The position numbers and the translations under genes were made by a program. Of a stretch of DNA of 64,000 nt, positions 51,108 through 59,484 are shown piece by piece (positions within the stretch are counted from its first letter, which is position 1; each line of letters begins with the position of its first letter). The notes under the pieces are model-generated. The model was not told the DNA's origin. It did not search any database and was given only the letters and a program-made list of their open reading frames with translations. This DNA is from Flavobacteriaceae bacterium PRS1. GTDB taxonomy: Bacteria; Bacteroidota; Bacteroidia; Flavobacteriales; Flavobacteriaceae. Location: NCBI GenBank assembly GCA_003709165.1, contig RDRZ01000006.1, positions 39,647 to 103,646 on the forward strand. Reading direction: 5' to 3'.

Positions 51108-52301
51108 ATGAACAAACAAGCATACATCGTAAAAGCATATAGAACAGCAATAGGCAAAGCACCAAGAGGTGTATTTCGTTTTAAAAGAACCGATGAATTA
51201 GCAGCAGAAACCATTCAATACATGATGAAAGAGTTGCCTAATCTTGATAAAACTCGTATTGACGATGTTATGGTTGGCAACGCAATGCCTGAAGGATCTC
51301 AAGGGCTAAATATGGCACGACTCATCTCTCTTATGGGATTAGATACTGTTGATGTTCCGGGAGTAACTGTAAATCGATTTTGTTCCTCAGGACTCGAAAC
51401 TATTGCAATGGCAACAGCCAAAATTCAAGCAGGAATGGCAGATTGTATCATCGCTGGAGGCGCAGAAAGCATGAGCGCAGTTCCAATGACTGGCTATAAA
51501 CCAGAACTTAATTATGATCTTGTAACATCTGGTCATGAAGATTATTATTGGGGAATGGGAAATACTGCCGAAGCCGTAGCAAATCAGTTTAAGGTATCTC
51601 GAGAAGACCAAGATGAATTTGCTTTTAATTCGCACATGAAAGCCTTAAAAGCGCAAGCAGAAAACAGATTTCAAGACCAGATTGTACCAATTACTGTCGA
51701 TCAAATATATGTAGATGAAAATGGAAAGAAAGCCACAAAATCATATACTGTAACTAAAGATGAAGGTCCAAGAAAAGGCACAAGCCTTGAAGCACTGGCA
51801 AAACTGCGTGCTGTATTTGCACAAGGTGGAAGCGTAACTGCGGGAAACTCATCACAAATGAGTGATGGCGCTGCATTTGTAATGGTAATGAGTGAAGCTA
51901 TGGTCAAAGAATTAAACCTTGAACCAATTGCACGTTTAGTAAATTATGCTGCTGCAGGTGTAGAACCTCGTATTATGGGAATCGGTCCAGTAAAAGCTAT
52001 TCCAAAAGCATTAAAACAAGCAGGATTAAAACAAGATGATATTTCTCTAATCGAACTAAATGAAGCCTTTGCTTCACAATCTTTAGCAGTGTGTAGAGAA
52101 CTCGATTTAAATCAGGAGATTGTAAATGTAAATGGAGGAGCCATTGCACTTGGTCATCCATTAGGTTGTACAGGAGCAAAACTTTCTGTTCAGTTATTTG
52201 ATGAAATGCGTAAACGTGATATGAAAGGAAAATATGGAATGGTAACCATGTGTGTAGGAACTGGGCAAGGAGCTGCAGGAATATTTGAATTTTTAAATTA
52301 G
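51108..52301 (+). CDS. fadA: Acetyl-CoA C-acyltransferase (thiolase)
   Basis: 397 residues. The active-site cysteine lies in VNRFCSSGLETIAMA, and the C-terminal motifs NGGAIALGHPLGCTGAKLS and GMVTMCVGTGQGAAGIFE carry His and the second Cys. It performs the last, thiolytic step of beta-oxidation. It would be the direct partner of FadN in a trifunctional-type complex. The upstream cassette separates the two genes by about 500 bp. Confidence 0.96.
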   Translation: MNKQAYIVKAYRTAIGKAPRGVFRFKRTDELAAETIQYMMKELPNLDKTRIDDVMVGNAMPEGSQGLNMARLISLMGLDTVDVPGVTVNRFCSSGLETIAMATAKIQAGMADCIIAGGAESMSAVPMTGYKPELNYDLVTSGHEDYYWGMGNTAEAVANQFKVSREDQDEFAFNSHMKALKAQAENRFQDQIVPITVDQIYVDENGKKATKSYTVTKDEGPRKGTSLEALAKLRAVFAQGGSVTAGNSSQMSDGAAFVMVMSEAMVKELNLEPIARLVNYAAAGVEPRIMGIGPVKAIPKALKQAGLKQDDISLIELNEAFASQSLAVCRELDLNQEIVNVNGGAIALGHPLGCTGAKLSVQLFDEMRKRDMKGKYGMVTMCVGTGQGAAGIFEFLN

Positions 52302-52388
52302 ATAGAATTAAGAAACAAGAATTAAGTATTAAGTCTGAAACCAATTTTCTTAGTACTTCGTTCTTCTTACTTTATACAAAACAAAAAA

Positions 52389-54194
52389 ATGGAAACAAAA
52401 GAAAAAAGCATATTAAGAGGAGGACAATTCATTGTAAAAGAAACCAAATGTGAAGATGTTTTCACACCTGAAGATTTCTCTGAAGAACAACAAATGATGC
52501 GAGACGCTGTCATAGAATTTGTAGATCGGGAAATATGGCCATACAAAGCACGTTTTGAACAAAAAGATTTCGCACTTACCGAAAGTTGTATGCGTAAAGC
52601 TGGAGAACTCGGTTTCCTTGGAGTTGCTGTACCTGAAGAATATGATGGTCTTGGAATGGGATTTGTTTCTACAATGCTGGTTTGCGATTATATCTCAGGA
52701 GCTACAGGATCGTTCAGTACAGCATTTGGTGCCCACACAGGAATTGGTACTATGCCAATTACACTTTACGGTACAGAAGAGCAAAAGAAAAAATACGTTC
52801 CCAAATTAGCATCAGGCGAATGGTTTGGAGCCTATTGCTTAACCGAACCAAGCGCAGGAAGTGATGCAAATTCAGGTAAAACAAAAGCAGTTTTATCAGA
52901 GGACGGAAAATATTACAGCATCACTGGAAATAAAATGTGGATTTCCAACGCTGGTTTTTGTAGTGTAATGATTGTTTTTGCCCGTATAGAAGACGATAAA
53001 TATATTACAGGTTTTATTGTTGAAAATGATCCTGAAAATGGAATAACAATGGGAGAAGAAGAACACAAATTGGGCATTCGTGCTTCTTCTACGCGTCAAG
53101 TGTTTTTTAGCGACACAAAAGTTCCAGTTGAGAATATGTTATCCACTCGAGGTAATGGTTTTAAAATTGCTATGAATTCGCTTAACGTTGGTCGTATTAA
53201 ATTAGCTGCTGGTTGTTTAGAAGCTCAACGACGTGTAATATCAGTGTCTATACAATATGCTAATGAACGCATACAGTTTAATACACCTATTGCTCAATTC
53301 GGTGCTATACGTCAAAAATTTGCTGAAATGGCAACAAACTGCTGGGTTGGTGAGGCTGCAAGTTATAGAGCTGCAAAAAACATTGAAGACCGAATTGCTT
53401 TGCGTCAGGCTAATGGTAAAGACACGCATCAGGAAGCAGAATTAAAAGGCGTTGAAGAATATGCTATTGAGTGTTCTATACTTAAAGTTGCAGTTTCCGA
53501 ACATGCTCAATCGTGTACTGATGAAGGTATTCAGATTTTCGGAGGTATGGGATTTTCTGAAGAAATGCCAGTAGAATCTGCCTGGAGAGATGCCCGAATT
53601 TCAAGAATTTACGAAGGTACAAACGAGATTAACCGTATGTTATGTATTGGTATGCTCATTAAAAAAGCTATGAAAGGTCATGTAGATGTATTGGGTCCAG
53701 CTACTGCTGTTGCAAATGAACTTACAAGTATTCCTTCTTTTGAAACACCAGATTTTTCCGAGTTATTCACTGAAGAAAAACATATTATTGCTAATCTTAA
53801 AAAATTATTTTTAATGGTTGCAGGAGCAATTTTACAAAAATATGGAGAGAAAATAGAAGAACATCAACAGTTAATGTTAGCATGTTCAGATATTTTAATT
53901 CAGATTTATATGGCAGAATCTGCTATTTTACGTGCTGAAAAAATGGCCAAAAAAGAGGGCGAAGACAAATTGAAAGCACAAATTGCTATGGCAAAATTAA
54001 ATTTGTTTAATGCTATAGATATTATTGAAACTGCTGGTAAACACTCCATCATTTCATTTACAGAAGGCGATGAGCAACGCATGATGCTCATGGGATTAAG
54101 ACGTTATCTCAAATACACTAATATGCCTAATATTATTGAATTGAGAAATATTATTGCTGATAAAATTACAGAAGAAAATAAGTACTGTTTTTAA
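52389..54194 (+). CDS. fadE: Acyl-CoA dehydrogenase, long FadE type
   Basis: 601 residues. FAD/substrate motifs are YCLTEPSAGSDANSGKT and ITGNKMWISNAGF. The C-terminal QIFGGMGFSEEMPVESAWRDARISRIYEGTNEINRML includes the region of the catalytic Glu (YEGT). A 180-residue extension beyond the usual 380-residue core matches FadE of Bacillus and VLCAD-like enzymes. It carries out the first oxidation step. It ends the fad operon and is followed by a strong terminator. The 87-bp gap before it holds AATTAAG-type low-complexity sequence only. Confidence 0.95.
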   Translation: METKEKSILRGGQFIVKETKCEDVFTPEDFSEEQQMMRDAVIEFVDREIWPYKARFEQKDFALTESCMRKAGELGFLGVAVPEEYDGLGMGFVSTMLVCDYISGATGSFSTAFGAHTGIGTMPITLYGTEEQKKKYVPKLASGEWFGAYCLTEPSAGSDANSGKTKAVLSEDGKYYSITGNKMWISNAGFCSVMIVFARIEDDKYITGFIVENDPENGITMGEEEHKLGIRASSTRQVFFSDTKVPVENMLSTRGNGFKIAMNSLNVGRIKLAAGCLEAQRRVISVSIQYANERIQFNTPIAQFGAIRQKFAEMATNCWVGEAASYRAAKNIEDRIALRQANGKDTHQEAELKGVEEYAIECSILKVAVSEHAQSCTDEGIQIFGGMGFSEEMPVESAWRDARISRIYEGTNEINRMLCIGMLIKKAMKGHVDVLGPATAVANELTSIPSFETPDFSELFTEEKHIIANLKKLFLMVAGAILQKYGEKIEEHQQLMLACSDILIQIYMAESAILRAEKMAKKEGEDKLKAQIAMAKLNLFNAIDIIETAGKHSIISFTEGDEQRMMLMGLRRYLKYTNMPNIIELRNIIADKITEENKYCF

Positions 54195-54215
54195 ATTTTA
54201 GTTAGTTAGAAACAG

Positions 54216-54260
54216 AAAAACGTCTCGAACCAGTTTGCAATCTGATTGAGACGTTTTTTT
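54216..54260 (+). terminator. Rho-independent terminator of the fad operon
   Basis: An 11-bp stem (AAAAACGTCTC / GAGACGTTTTT) with a further inner CAG/CTG pairing and a run of eight T. Confidence 0.92.
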
Positions 54261-54302
54261 TACAACAAGATTACCTAACTTTAAAAAATAAAATTCATCA
54301 CA

Positions 54303-55175
54303 ATGAAACATTATTTTTTAACCCTTATTGCACTATTACCACTACTCCATTTCTCTCAACCAAACACAGATGTTTTTCTTTTTGATTTAAATACTGAAAA
54401 AGGAGGGTTTGAGCTTTCAAATATGAAAAACATATCTGATAATATAGGCTATGACAATCAACCTTCCTTTATGGATAACAATACCATTCTTTTTGCTGGA
54501 ACACGTAATGGACAAACCGATATTGTAAAGTACACTATTAATTACGATTCTAAAATATGGATTAACCATACTGAAGAAGGCAGCGAGTATTCTCCTCTAA
54601 AAATTCCAAATCAAAGTGCAGTTTCAGCAATTCGTCTCGATAAAGATGGAAAACAAGCTCTATATAAGTATAATTTGAGAAATGGCGAATCTGAAGTTTT
54701 AGTAGATGATATTATTATTGGTTATCATGTATGGTTTAACGATAATATATTAGTGTCTGCAGTGTTAGAATATGGAGGACTTTCTCTTTTTTCAACGAAT
54801 TTTAAAGAACAAAAAAATTATAATCTCCAAGACAATATTGGTCGTTCACTTCATAAAATTCCGAATTCAGATTTAGTCAGTTATATCTCTAAAGAAAATG
54901 ATAGTTTATGGGAAATTAAATCCGTAAATCCGGTTTCAGGTATAACAAAATCTATTACAGTAACACTTCCCGAATCAGAAGACATGTGTTGGTTGCCTAA
55001 CGGTACTATTTTGATAGGAAAAGATGATGTGCTTTATAAATACAATCCAAAAACAGACGTGAGTTGGATTGAAGTAGCATCTCTCAAAGAATATGGCATA
55101 ACAAATATCACACGATTAGTCGTGAATTCTGATACAACAAAATTGGCATTAGTTGACGAAATTGATAAAAAATAA
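54303..55175 (+). CDS. TolB/PD40-like propeller protein, probably truncated
   Basis: 290 residues with a signal peptide (LLHFSQPNT). PD40-type blades include NQPSFMDNNTILFAGTRNGQTDIVKYTINY and the repeated pattern KIPNSDLVSYISKENDSLWEIKSVNP. The frame stops at TAA 55173-55175, but the same frame continues into a DUF6265-like segment (to 55562) broken again at 55296. The propeller could still be made, or the whole was once a fusion. Role unknown; exported. Confidence 0.7.
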   Translation: MKHYFLTLIALLPLLHFSQPNTDVFLFDLNTEKGGFELSNMKNISDNIGYDNQPSFMDNNTILFAGTRNGQTDIVKYTINYDSKIWINHTEEGSEYSPLKIPNQSAVSAIRLDKDGKQALYKYNLRNGESEVLVDDIIIGYHVWFNDNILVSAVLEYGGLSLFSTNFKEQKNYNLQDNIGRSLHKIPNSDLVSYISKENDSLWEIKSVNPVSGITKSITVTLPESEDMCWLPNGTILIGKDDVLYKYNPKTDVSWIEVASLKEYGITNITRLVVNSDTTKLALVDEIDKK

Positions 55176-55562
55176 ATAATTGATCCTAATAAAAAACTAG
55201 AACCAAAACTCGAGAACATTGCCTGGATCGCAGGGAATTGGAATGAACCCTCTGGTGGTTCAATGATGGCAACTTTTAAATTAATAAATAATGGATAAGT
55301 ATCGTTTTATGAAATTGAAATCATAAGAGAAGTATACAATACACTTATTCTGCAATTAAAACACTTTAATAACGACCTTAAAGGTTGGGAGACAAAAGAC
55401 GACACAGTTGATTTTCCGCTTGTTGAAATCACATCAAAAAAAGTTATCTTTGATGGCATGACCTTTGAAAAAATTAGTGATACAGAAATGAATATTTATG
55501 TAGATATTCATAGTGATGATGGTACAATAGAAATCGTAAAATTCAGCTATAAAAAAGACTAG
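55176..55562 (+). pseudogene. DUF6265-like domain remnant
   Basis: In the frame of the preceding gene the sequence reads LEPKLENIAWIAGNWNEPSG, then hits TAA (55296-55298), then continues VSFYEIEIIREVYNTLILQL through KHFNNDLKGWETKDDTVDF to FSYKKD and a TAG at 55560. This matches DUF6265 (a WxxGxW lipocalin-like fold). There is no start codon of its own, and a single base change (AAA to TAA, NNGKVSF expected) explains the internal stop. Confidence 0.75.
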
Positions 55563-55609
55563 TTAATGTAAAAATATATTTTGATTAGTTTTAGTTAGTA
55601 TCTATATAT

Positions 55610-55617
55610 TAACTTTG
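55610..55617 (+). promoter_or_regulatory. -7 promoter core of the M23 peptidase gene
   Basis: TAACTTTG matches TAnnTTTG, 36 bases before the ATG. Confidence 0.5.
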
Positions 55618-55652
55618 AACTTTTAAACCAACTAAAAAATAATTTTTATACA

Positions 55653-56288
55653 ATGAAGGTAGTTATATACATAGCTTTATTTTTTGTTTGCTTTTCATGT
55701 ATTAAAAAGGATAGTTTTATTAGTGACGGTGTTGGAGGTCAAAATGGTTTTGCTAACGGTTGTGAAGGAATCTTCTATCCTAATAGGGAAACATCACTTA
55801 ATGTTTTACCATACCCAATAGGACAATCGTATTCTATTGGATTAAGTCATTGTAGCGGGTCTGAACATTCTGAAGGAGAACCTGACCAGTTTGCTATTGA
55901 AATTATTATGGATGTTGGAACGCTTGTAACTGCAACACGAAAGGGAACCATTATGTACGTTGAAGAATCTGGACTTGATTTCGAATTACCCAATAATGTG
56001 GTTATCCTTAGAGACGAAGATGGATTTTTCCACCAATATCAACATTTGACATATAATGGAGCTTTAGTAGAGAAAGGTCAGTTTGTTAATAAAGGAGATT
56101 ATATTGGTTATAGTGGAGCTTCTGGTATAGCAAGATTTCCACATTTGCATTTTGTAGCAACTGATTTTGATTGGGTAAATCCTTACGGAACTAATCCTTA
56201 CAAATCATATCCAATAACATTCAGTAACACTTCTGATAATCCCCGTAGTTTAATACAAGGACAAACTTATGAGGCTTTACCTTACTAA
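55653..56288 (+). CDS. M23 family (LytM-type) metallopeptidase, lipoprotein
   Basis: 211 residues. Lipoprotein signal FFVCFSCIKKD. The peptidase core has DQFAIEIIMDVGTLVTATRKGTIMYVEESG, HQYQHLTYNGALVEKGQFVNKGDYIGYSGASG and the zinc motif HLHF. It probably cleaves peptidoglycan peptides or other envelope substrates; FAIEI in place of the usual FAIDF is a mild deviation. It lies 17 bp before the M28 gene, likely co-transcribed. Confidence 0.88.
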   Translation: MKVVIYIALFFVCFSCIKKDSFISDGVGGQNGFANGCEGIFYPNRETSLNVLPYPIGQSYSIGLSHCSGSEHSEGEPDQFAIEIIMDVGTLVTATRKGTIMYVEESGLDFELPNNVVILRDEDGFFHQYQHLTYNGALVEKGQFVNKGDYIGYSGASGIARFPHLHFVATDFDWVNPYGTNPYKSYPITFSNTSDNPRSLIQGQTYEALPY

Positions 56289-56305
56289 CCTTTAAAATAA
56301 CTTAT

Positions 56306-57643
56306 ATGAAAAAATGTATTATTTTCAAATTGCTTATAATAGTATCATTCACATTATATGCTCAAACCGATCAAAAACTATACGACATTATTGAGGCTGT
56401 TTCTGACGAGCGCATCAAAAATGATGTAAAAACTTTAACTGACTTTGGAACTCGACATACGTTGAGCGATACAGTTTCTAGTACTCGTGGCATTGGAGCA
56501 GCAAGAAGATGGATAAAATCTGAATTTGACAATATTTCTATTAATTGCAATAACTGTCTTGAGGTTTTCTATCAAAAAAACTTGATTCCAAAGGGCGATA
56601 ATGCCAGAATCGTTCATGATGTTTGGGTGGTTAATGTTGTTGCTATACAGCGTGGTACTAAATATCCAAATCGATTTATAATTATGAGTGGTGATATAGA
56701 TTCTCGAGTATCCGACCCAACCGATTTTACTTCAGATTCTCCAGGAGCTAATGATAATGCTTCTGGAATGGCTGGAACTATTGAAGCTGCTAGAGTATTG
56801 AGTAAATATCAATTTAAAAGTAGTATTATCTATTTAGGTCTATCTGGTGAAGAACAAGGTCTATATGGAGGCAAAGGACTAGCCGAATATGCTATAAATA
56901 ATGGTTGGGAAATTATTGGAATTATGAATAACGACATGATAGGAAATATTAAAGGCGTCGATGGTGTAGTCGATAACAGAACATTTAGAATCTTCTCCGA
57001 ACCTGTGCCTCCAACCGAAACGGAACGCGAACGTAGAATACGTCGTTTTTATGGTGGCGAAGTCGATGGGATTTCACGTCAGTTAGCTCGTTATATTCAT
57101 AAAAATGTAAAAACATATATGCCCGAAATGAACCCAATGATGGTCTACAGATTAGACCGTTTTGGTCGTGGTGGACATCATCGTCCTTTTAACGATGCAG
57201 GTTTCGCTGGGATACGGATTATGGAAGCTCATGAAAATTATACGCAACAACACCAGGATATTCGTGTAGAAGATGGAATCTCGTATGGTGATACTTTCGA
57301 ACATGTAAATTTTAATTATGCCAAAAAGCTCACAGCTGTTAATGCTATTAATTTAGCGAGTCTGGCTTCTGCTCCTCCTCCACCTGAAAATTTAGAAATT
57401 GGAGGAATTGTAAAACCCGCTGCTAAATTTAGATGGAAAAAAGTTGATGGAGCAATTGGCTATAAAATTTATTGGAGAGACACAACATCTCCAACTTGGG
57501 ATAATAGTCGCTATGTTGGTGATGTTTCAGAGTTTACTTTAGATGGTATCGTTATAGATAATTTCTTTTTCGGTGTCGCTTCTGTTGGTAAATATGGCTA
57601 CGAAAGTATGGTGGTGTTCCCTAATAAAACATTTAGAAATTAA
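56306..57643 (+). CDS. M28 family metallopeptidase with C-terminal FN3-like domain
   Basis: 445 residues with signal peptide (TLYAQTDQ). Dinuclear zinc site regions are GANDNASGMAGTIEAAR (Asp), GLSGEEQGLYGGKGL (Glu pair) and IMNNDMIGNIKG (Asp). At the place of the first His ligand (GHxDS in most members) this protein has SGDIDSR. The late HENYTQQHQDI may supply the last His. A fibronectin-III-like domain (KFRWKKVDGAIGYKIYWRD) ends the chain. Probably an exported aminopeptidase. Confidence 0.88.
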   Translation: MKKCIIFKLLIIVSFTLYAQTDQKLYDIIEAVSDERIKNDVKTLTDFGTRHTLSDTVSSTRGIGAARRWIKSEFDNISINCNNCLEVFYQKNLIPKGDNARIVHDVWVVNVVAIQRGTKYPNRFIIMSGDIDSRVSDPTDFTSDSPGANDNASGMAGTIEAARVLSKYQFKSSIIYLGLSGEEQGLYGGKGLAEYAINNGWEIIGIMNNDMIGNIKGVDGVVDNRTFRIFSEPVPPTETERERRIRRFYGGEVDGISRQLARYIHKNVKTYMPEMNPMMVYRLDRFGRGGHHRPFNDAGFAGIRIMEAHENYTQQHQDIRVEDGISYGDTFEHVNFNYAKKLTAVNAINLASLASAPPPPENLEIGGIVKPAAKFRWKKVDGAIGYKIYWRDTTSPTWDNSRYVGDVSEFTLDGIVIDNFFFGVASVGKYGYESMVVFPNKTFRN

Positions 57644-57654
57644 AACTTAATATT

Positions 57655-58491
57655 ATGAAAAATGCATTAAAATTATTAGTAATTATTCTGGTTATTTCTG
57701 CAATTTCTTGTAAATCAGAAAAAAAATAAAAAATAAGTTTAGATGTTACTACTCTTGAAAGCGAAGTTTTATCTGAATCTCCAAGACATCATGAATGGAT
57801 AGATCTAAAAAGAGAAGATGGTACAATTTGTAAATCATTTGTTGTATATCCTGAAAGTAAAGAACCAACAAAATCGGTTATTGTAATTCATGAAAATCGA
57901 GGATTGAATGATTGGGCTAGAAGTTTCGCCGATGAATTAGCAGCAAATGGTTATTTGGTTATTGCTCCAGATTTAATTTCAAATACTATTGATGGTTTAG
58001 AGAAAACTACCGATTTTGAAAATACAGATAAAGCACGTGAAGCAATTTATGCATTAAACCCAGACAAAGTTACTTACGATTTAAATGCCGCATTTAATTA
58101 TATAAAGTCTGATAAAGCTTCAACAGGAGAAGTGTCTGTGATTGGGTTTTGTTGGGGAGGATCTCAAACCTTCAGATATGCAACCAACAATAGTGAATTA
58201 AAAGAAGCTATTGTTTTTTATGGAACTGCACCAAAAGATACCGAAGTATATTCGAATATAGAAACACCGGTTTATGGCTTTTATGGAGGAAATGATAATC
58301 GTGTAAACGCTACAATTAAAGCTACAGATAGTTTAATGAAAATAAATAATAAAGTGTATGAACATGAAATTTATGAAGGTGCTGGTCATGCATTTATGCG
58401 TCGAGGTGCTCAAGAAAATACTAACGAAGCCAATAAATCAGCTCATGATAAATCGTGGATACGTATGCTGACATTGTTAAAGGATGTCTAA
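57655..58491 (+). pseudogene. Dienelactone hydrolase-family lipoprotein broken by an early TAA
   Basis: The frame starts at ATG 57655 with a perfect lipoprotein signal (VISAISCKSEKK) and meets TAA at codon 25 (57727-57729). It then runs on open to 58491 with a complete hydrolase: VIHENRGLNDWARSFADELA, the nucleophile motif GFCWGGSQTF, GGNDNRVN and GAGHAFMRRG. A single change (AAA to TAA) would explain the stop. Without it the lipoprotein would be 278 residues. Restart at the TTG at 57904 would give an incomplete cytosolic piece. Confidence 0.82.
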
Positions 58492-58610
58492 ACCAGAACT
58501 CTTCTTTCCCCGTGATGTAGAATGGTACGATTGGTTGCTTTAAAATCACAATTCATCAGGAGGAGTATACTTAATTTTCTATAAATTAGAACTAAAAGTA
58601 CCAACCTTCC
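58484..58610 (+). pseudogene. YdeI/OmpD-associated family gene, N-terminal fragment
   Basis: The ATG at 58484 overlaps the hydrolase stop. The frame reads MSKPELFFPRDVEWYDWLL, TAA at 58541 (CAA expected), then NHNSSGGVYLIFYKLELKVP before it ends at the palindrome at 58602. This matches only the first 40 residues of YdeI-like proteins (about 190 residues). The rest of the gene is missing, cut off exactly where the RAYT-associated repeat begins. Confidence 0.72.
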
Positions 58611-58634
58611 AGAGTTTAAAACTCTGGAAGGGTT
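58602..58634. repeat. REP-like palindrome left of the RAYT gene
   Basis: CCTTCCAGAGTT and AACTCTGGAAGG arms form an almost perfect hairpin. The same core occurs at 59314-59346 on the other side of the transposase gene. Confidence 0.88.
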
Positions 58635-58682
58635 AATTTAAAAGAACATTGTACTTTTGATAGGTAACTAAATTAAAATCAT

Positions 58683-59291
58683 ATGAATGGCATTCCATTA
58701 ATCGGTGGAAATTATTATCATATTTACAATAGAGGGAATAATAGCGATAACATATTTTATGAAAACGAGAATTATTATCATTTTCTTAGATTGTACGAAA
58801 AATACATTAATCCTATTGCAGATACTTTTGCCTGGTGTTTATTAAAAAATCATTTTCATATTTTGATATATCTAAAAACAGATGCTGAAATAGATACAAG
58901 TTTATTGCAATATTCAACAGTTAAAAAACCTAAAATAGTAAGTCCTTCAAAACAGTTTTCACATTTTTTTAATGCCTATACCCAAGCAATAAATAAACGA
59001 CATAACAGAACAGGAAGCTTGTTTGAAAAAAACTTTGAAAGAAAACTTGTAAATTCTGAAAATTATTTTCAAAAACTAATTTATTACATTCATAATAACC
59101 CTGTTCATCACGGTTTTGTGGATAAAATGGTTGATTATCCGTGGTCATCCTATGGAAGTATTTTATCTATTAAACCAACTAAATTACAAAGAAAACAAGT
59201 GATTGAAATATTTGATACTATTGAAAATTTTAAATACTATCATTCTGTAAATCAGAATTTTGAAAGTATAGACCACCTGCTTATTGAATGA
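58683..59291 (+). mobile_element. REP-associated tyrosine transposase (RAYT, IS200-like Y1)
   Basis: 202 residues. Features are YYHIYNRGNNSDNIF at 11-25, the HUH motif as HFHI (His57, His59) and the catalytic-Tyr helix KLIYYIHNNPVHHGFV (Tyr134 or Tyr135). The size and motifs match TnpA-REP proteins, which act on the REP palindromes of their own genome and are usually single copy. The gene is flanked by two matching palindromes (58602-58634 and 59314-59346), as expected for a RAYT with its substrate. It appears intact. Confidence 0.9.
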
Positions 59292-59313
59292 TATTTTTTA
59301 ACTTATCCAACCC

Positions 59314-59346
59314 AGCCCTTCCAGAGTTTTAAACTCTGGAAGGGCT
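59314..59346. repeat. REP-like palindrome right of the RAYT gene
   Basis: A perfect 33-bp palindrome (AGCCCTTCCAGAGTTTT and its complement), longer and better preserved than the left copy. The core CCTTCCAGAGTTT is shared. Confidence 0.9.
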
Positions 59347-59484
59347 CAATTAACCTTTGTGAATCAAATAAAAAGAGTGATGGAGGTTGGTAATATTAAA
59401 TCTCTTTCTTAACATCTTTTTAAGACATTATCAGTATTAATTTTCATTAACTTTATCGCTTTCAATTTCTAACCAAAAAATAAA

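Noticed and set aside
54303..58545. An alternative genetic code or general TAA read-through to explain several in-frame TAA codons
   Set aside because: All intact genes in the window end normally, many of them with TAA, and the affected genes cluster in one decaying region.
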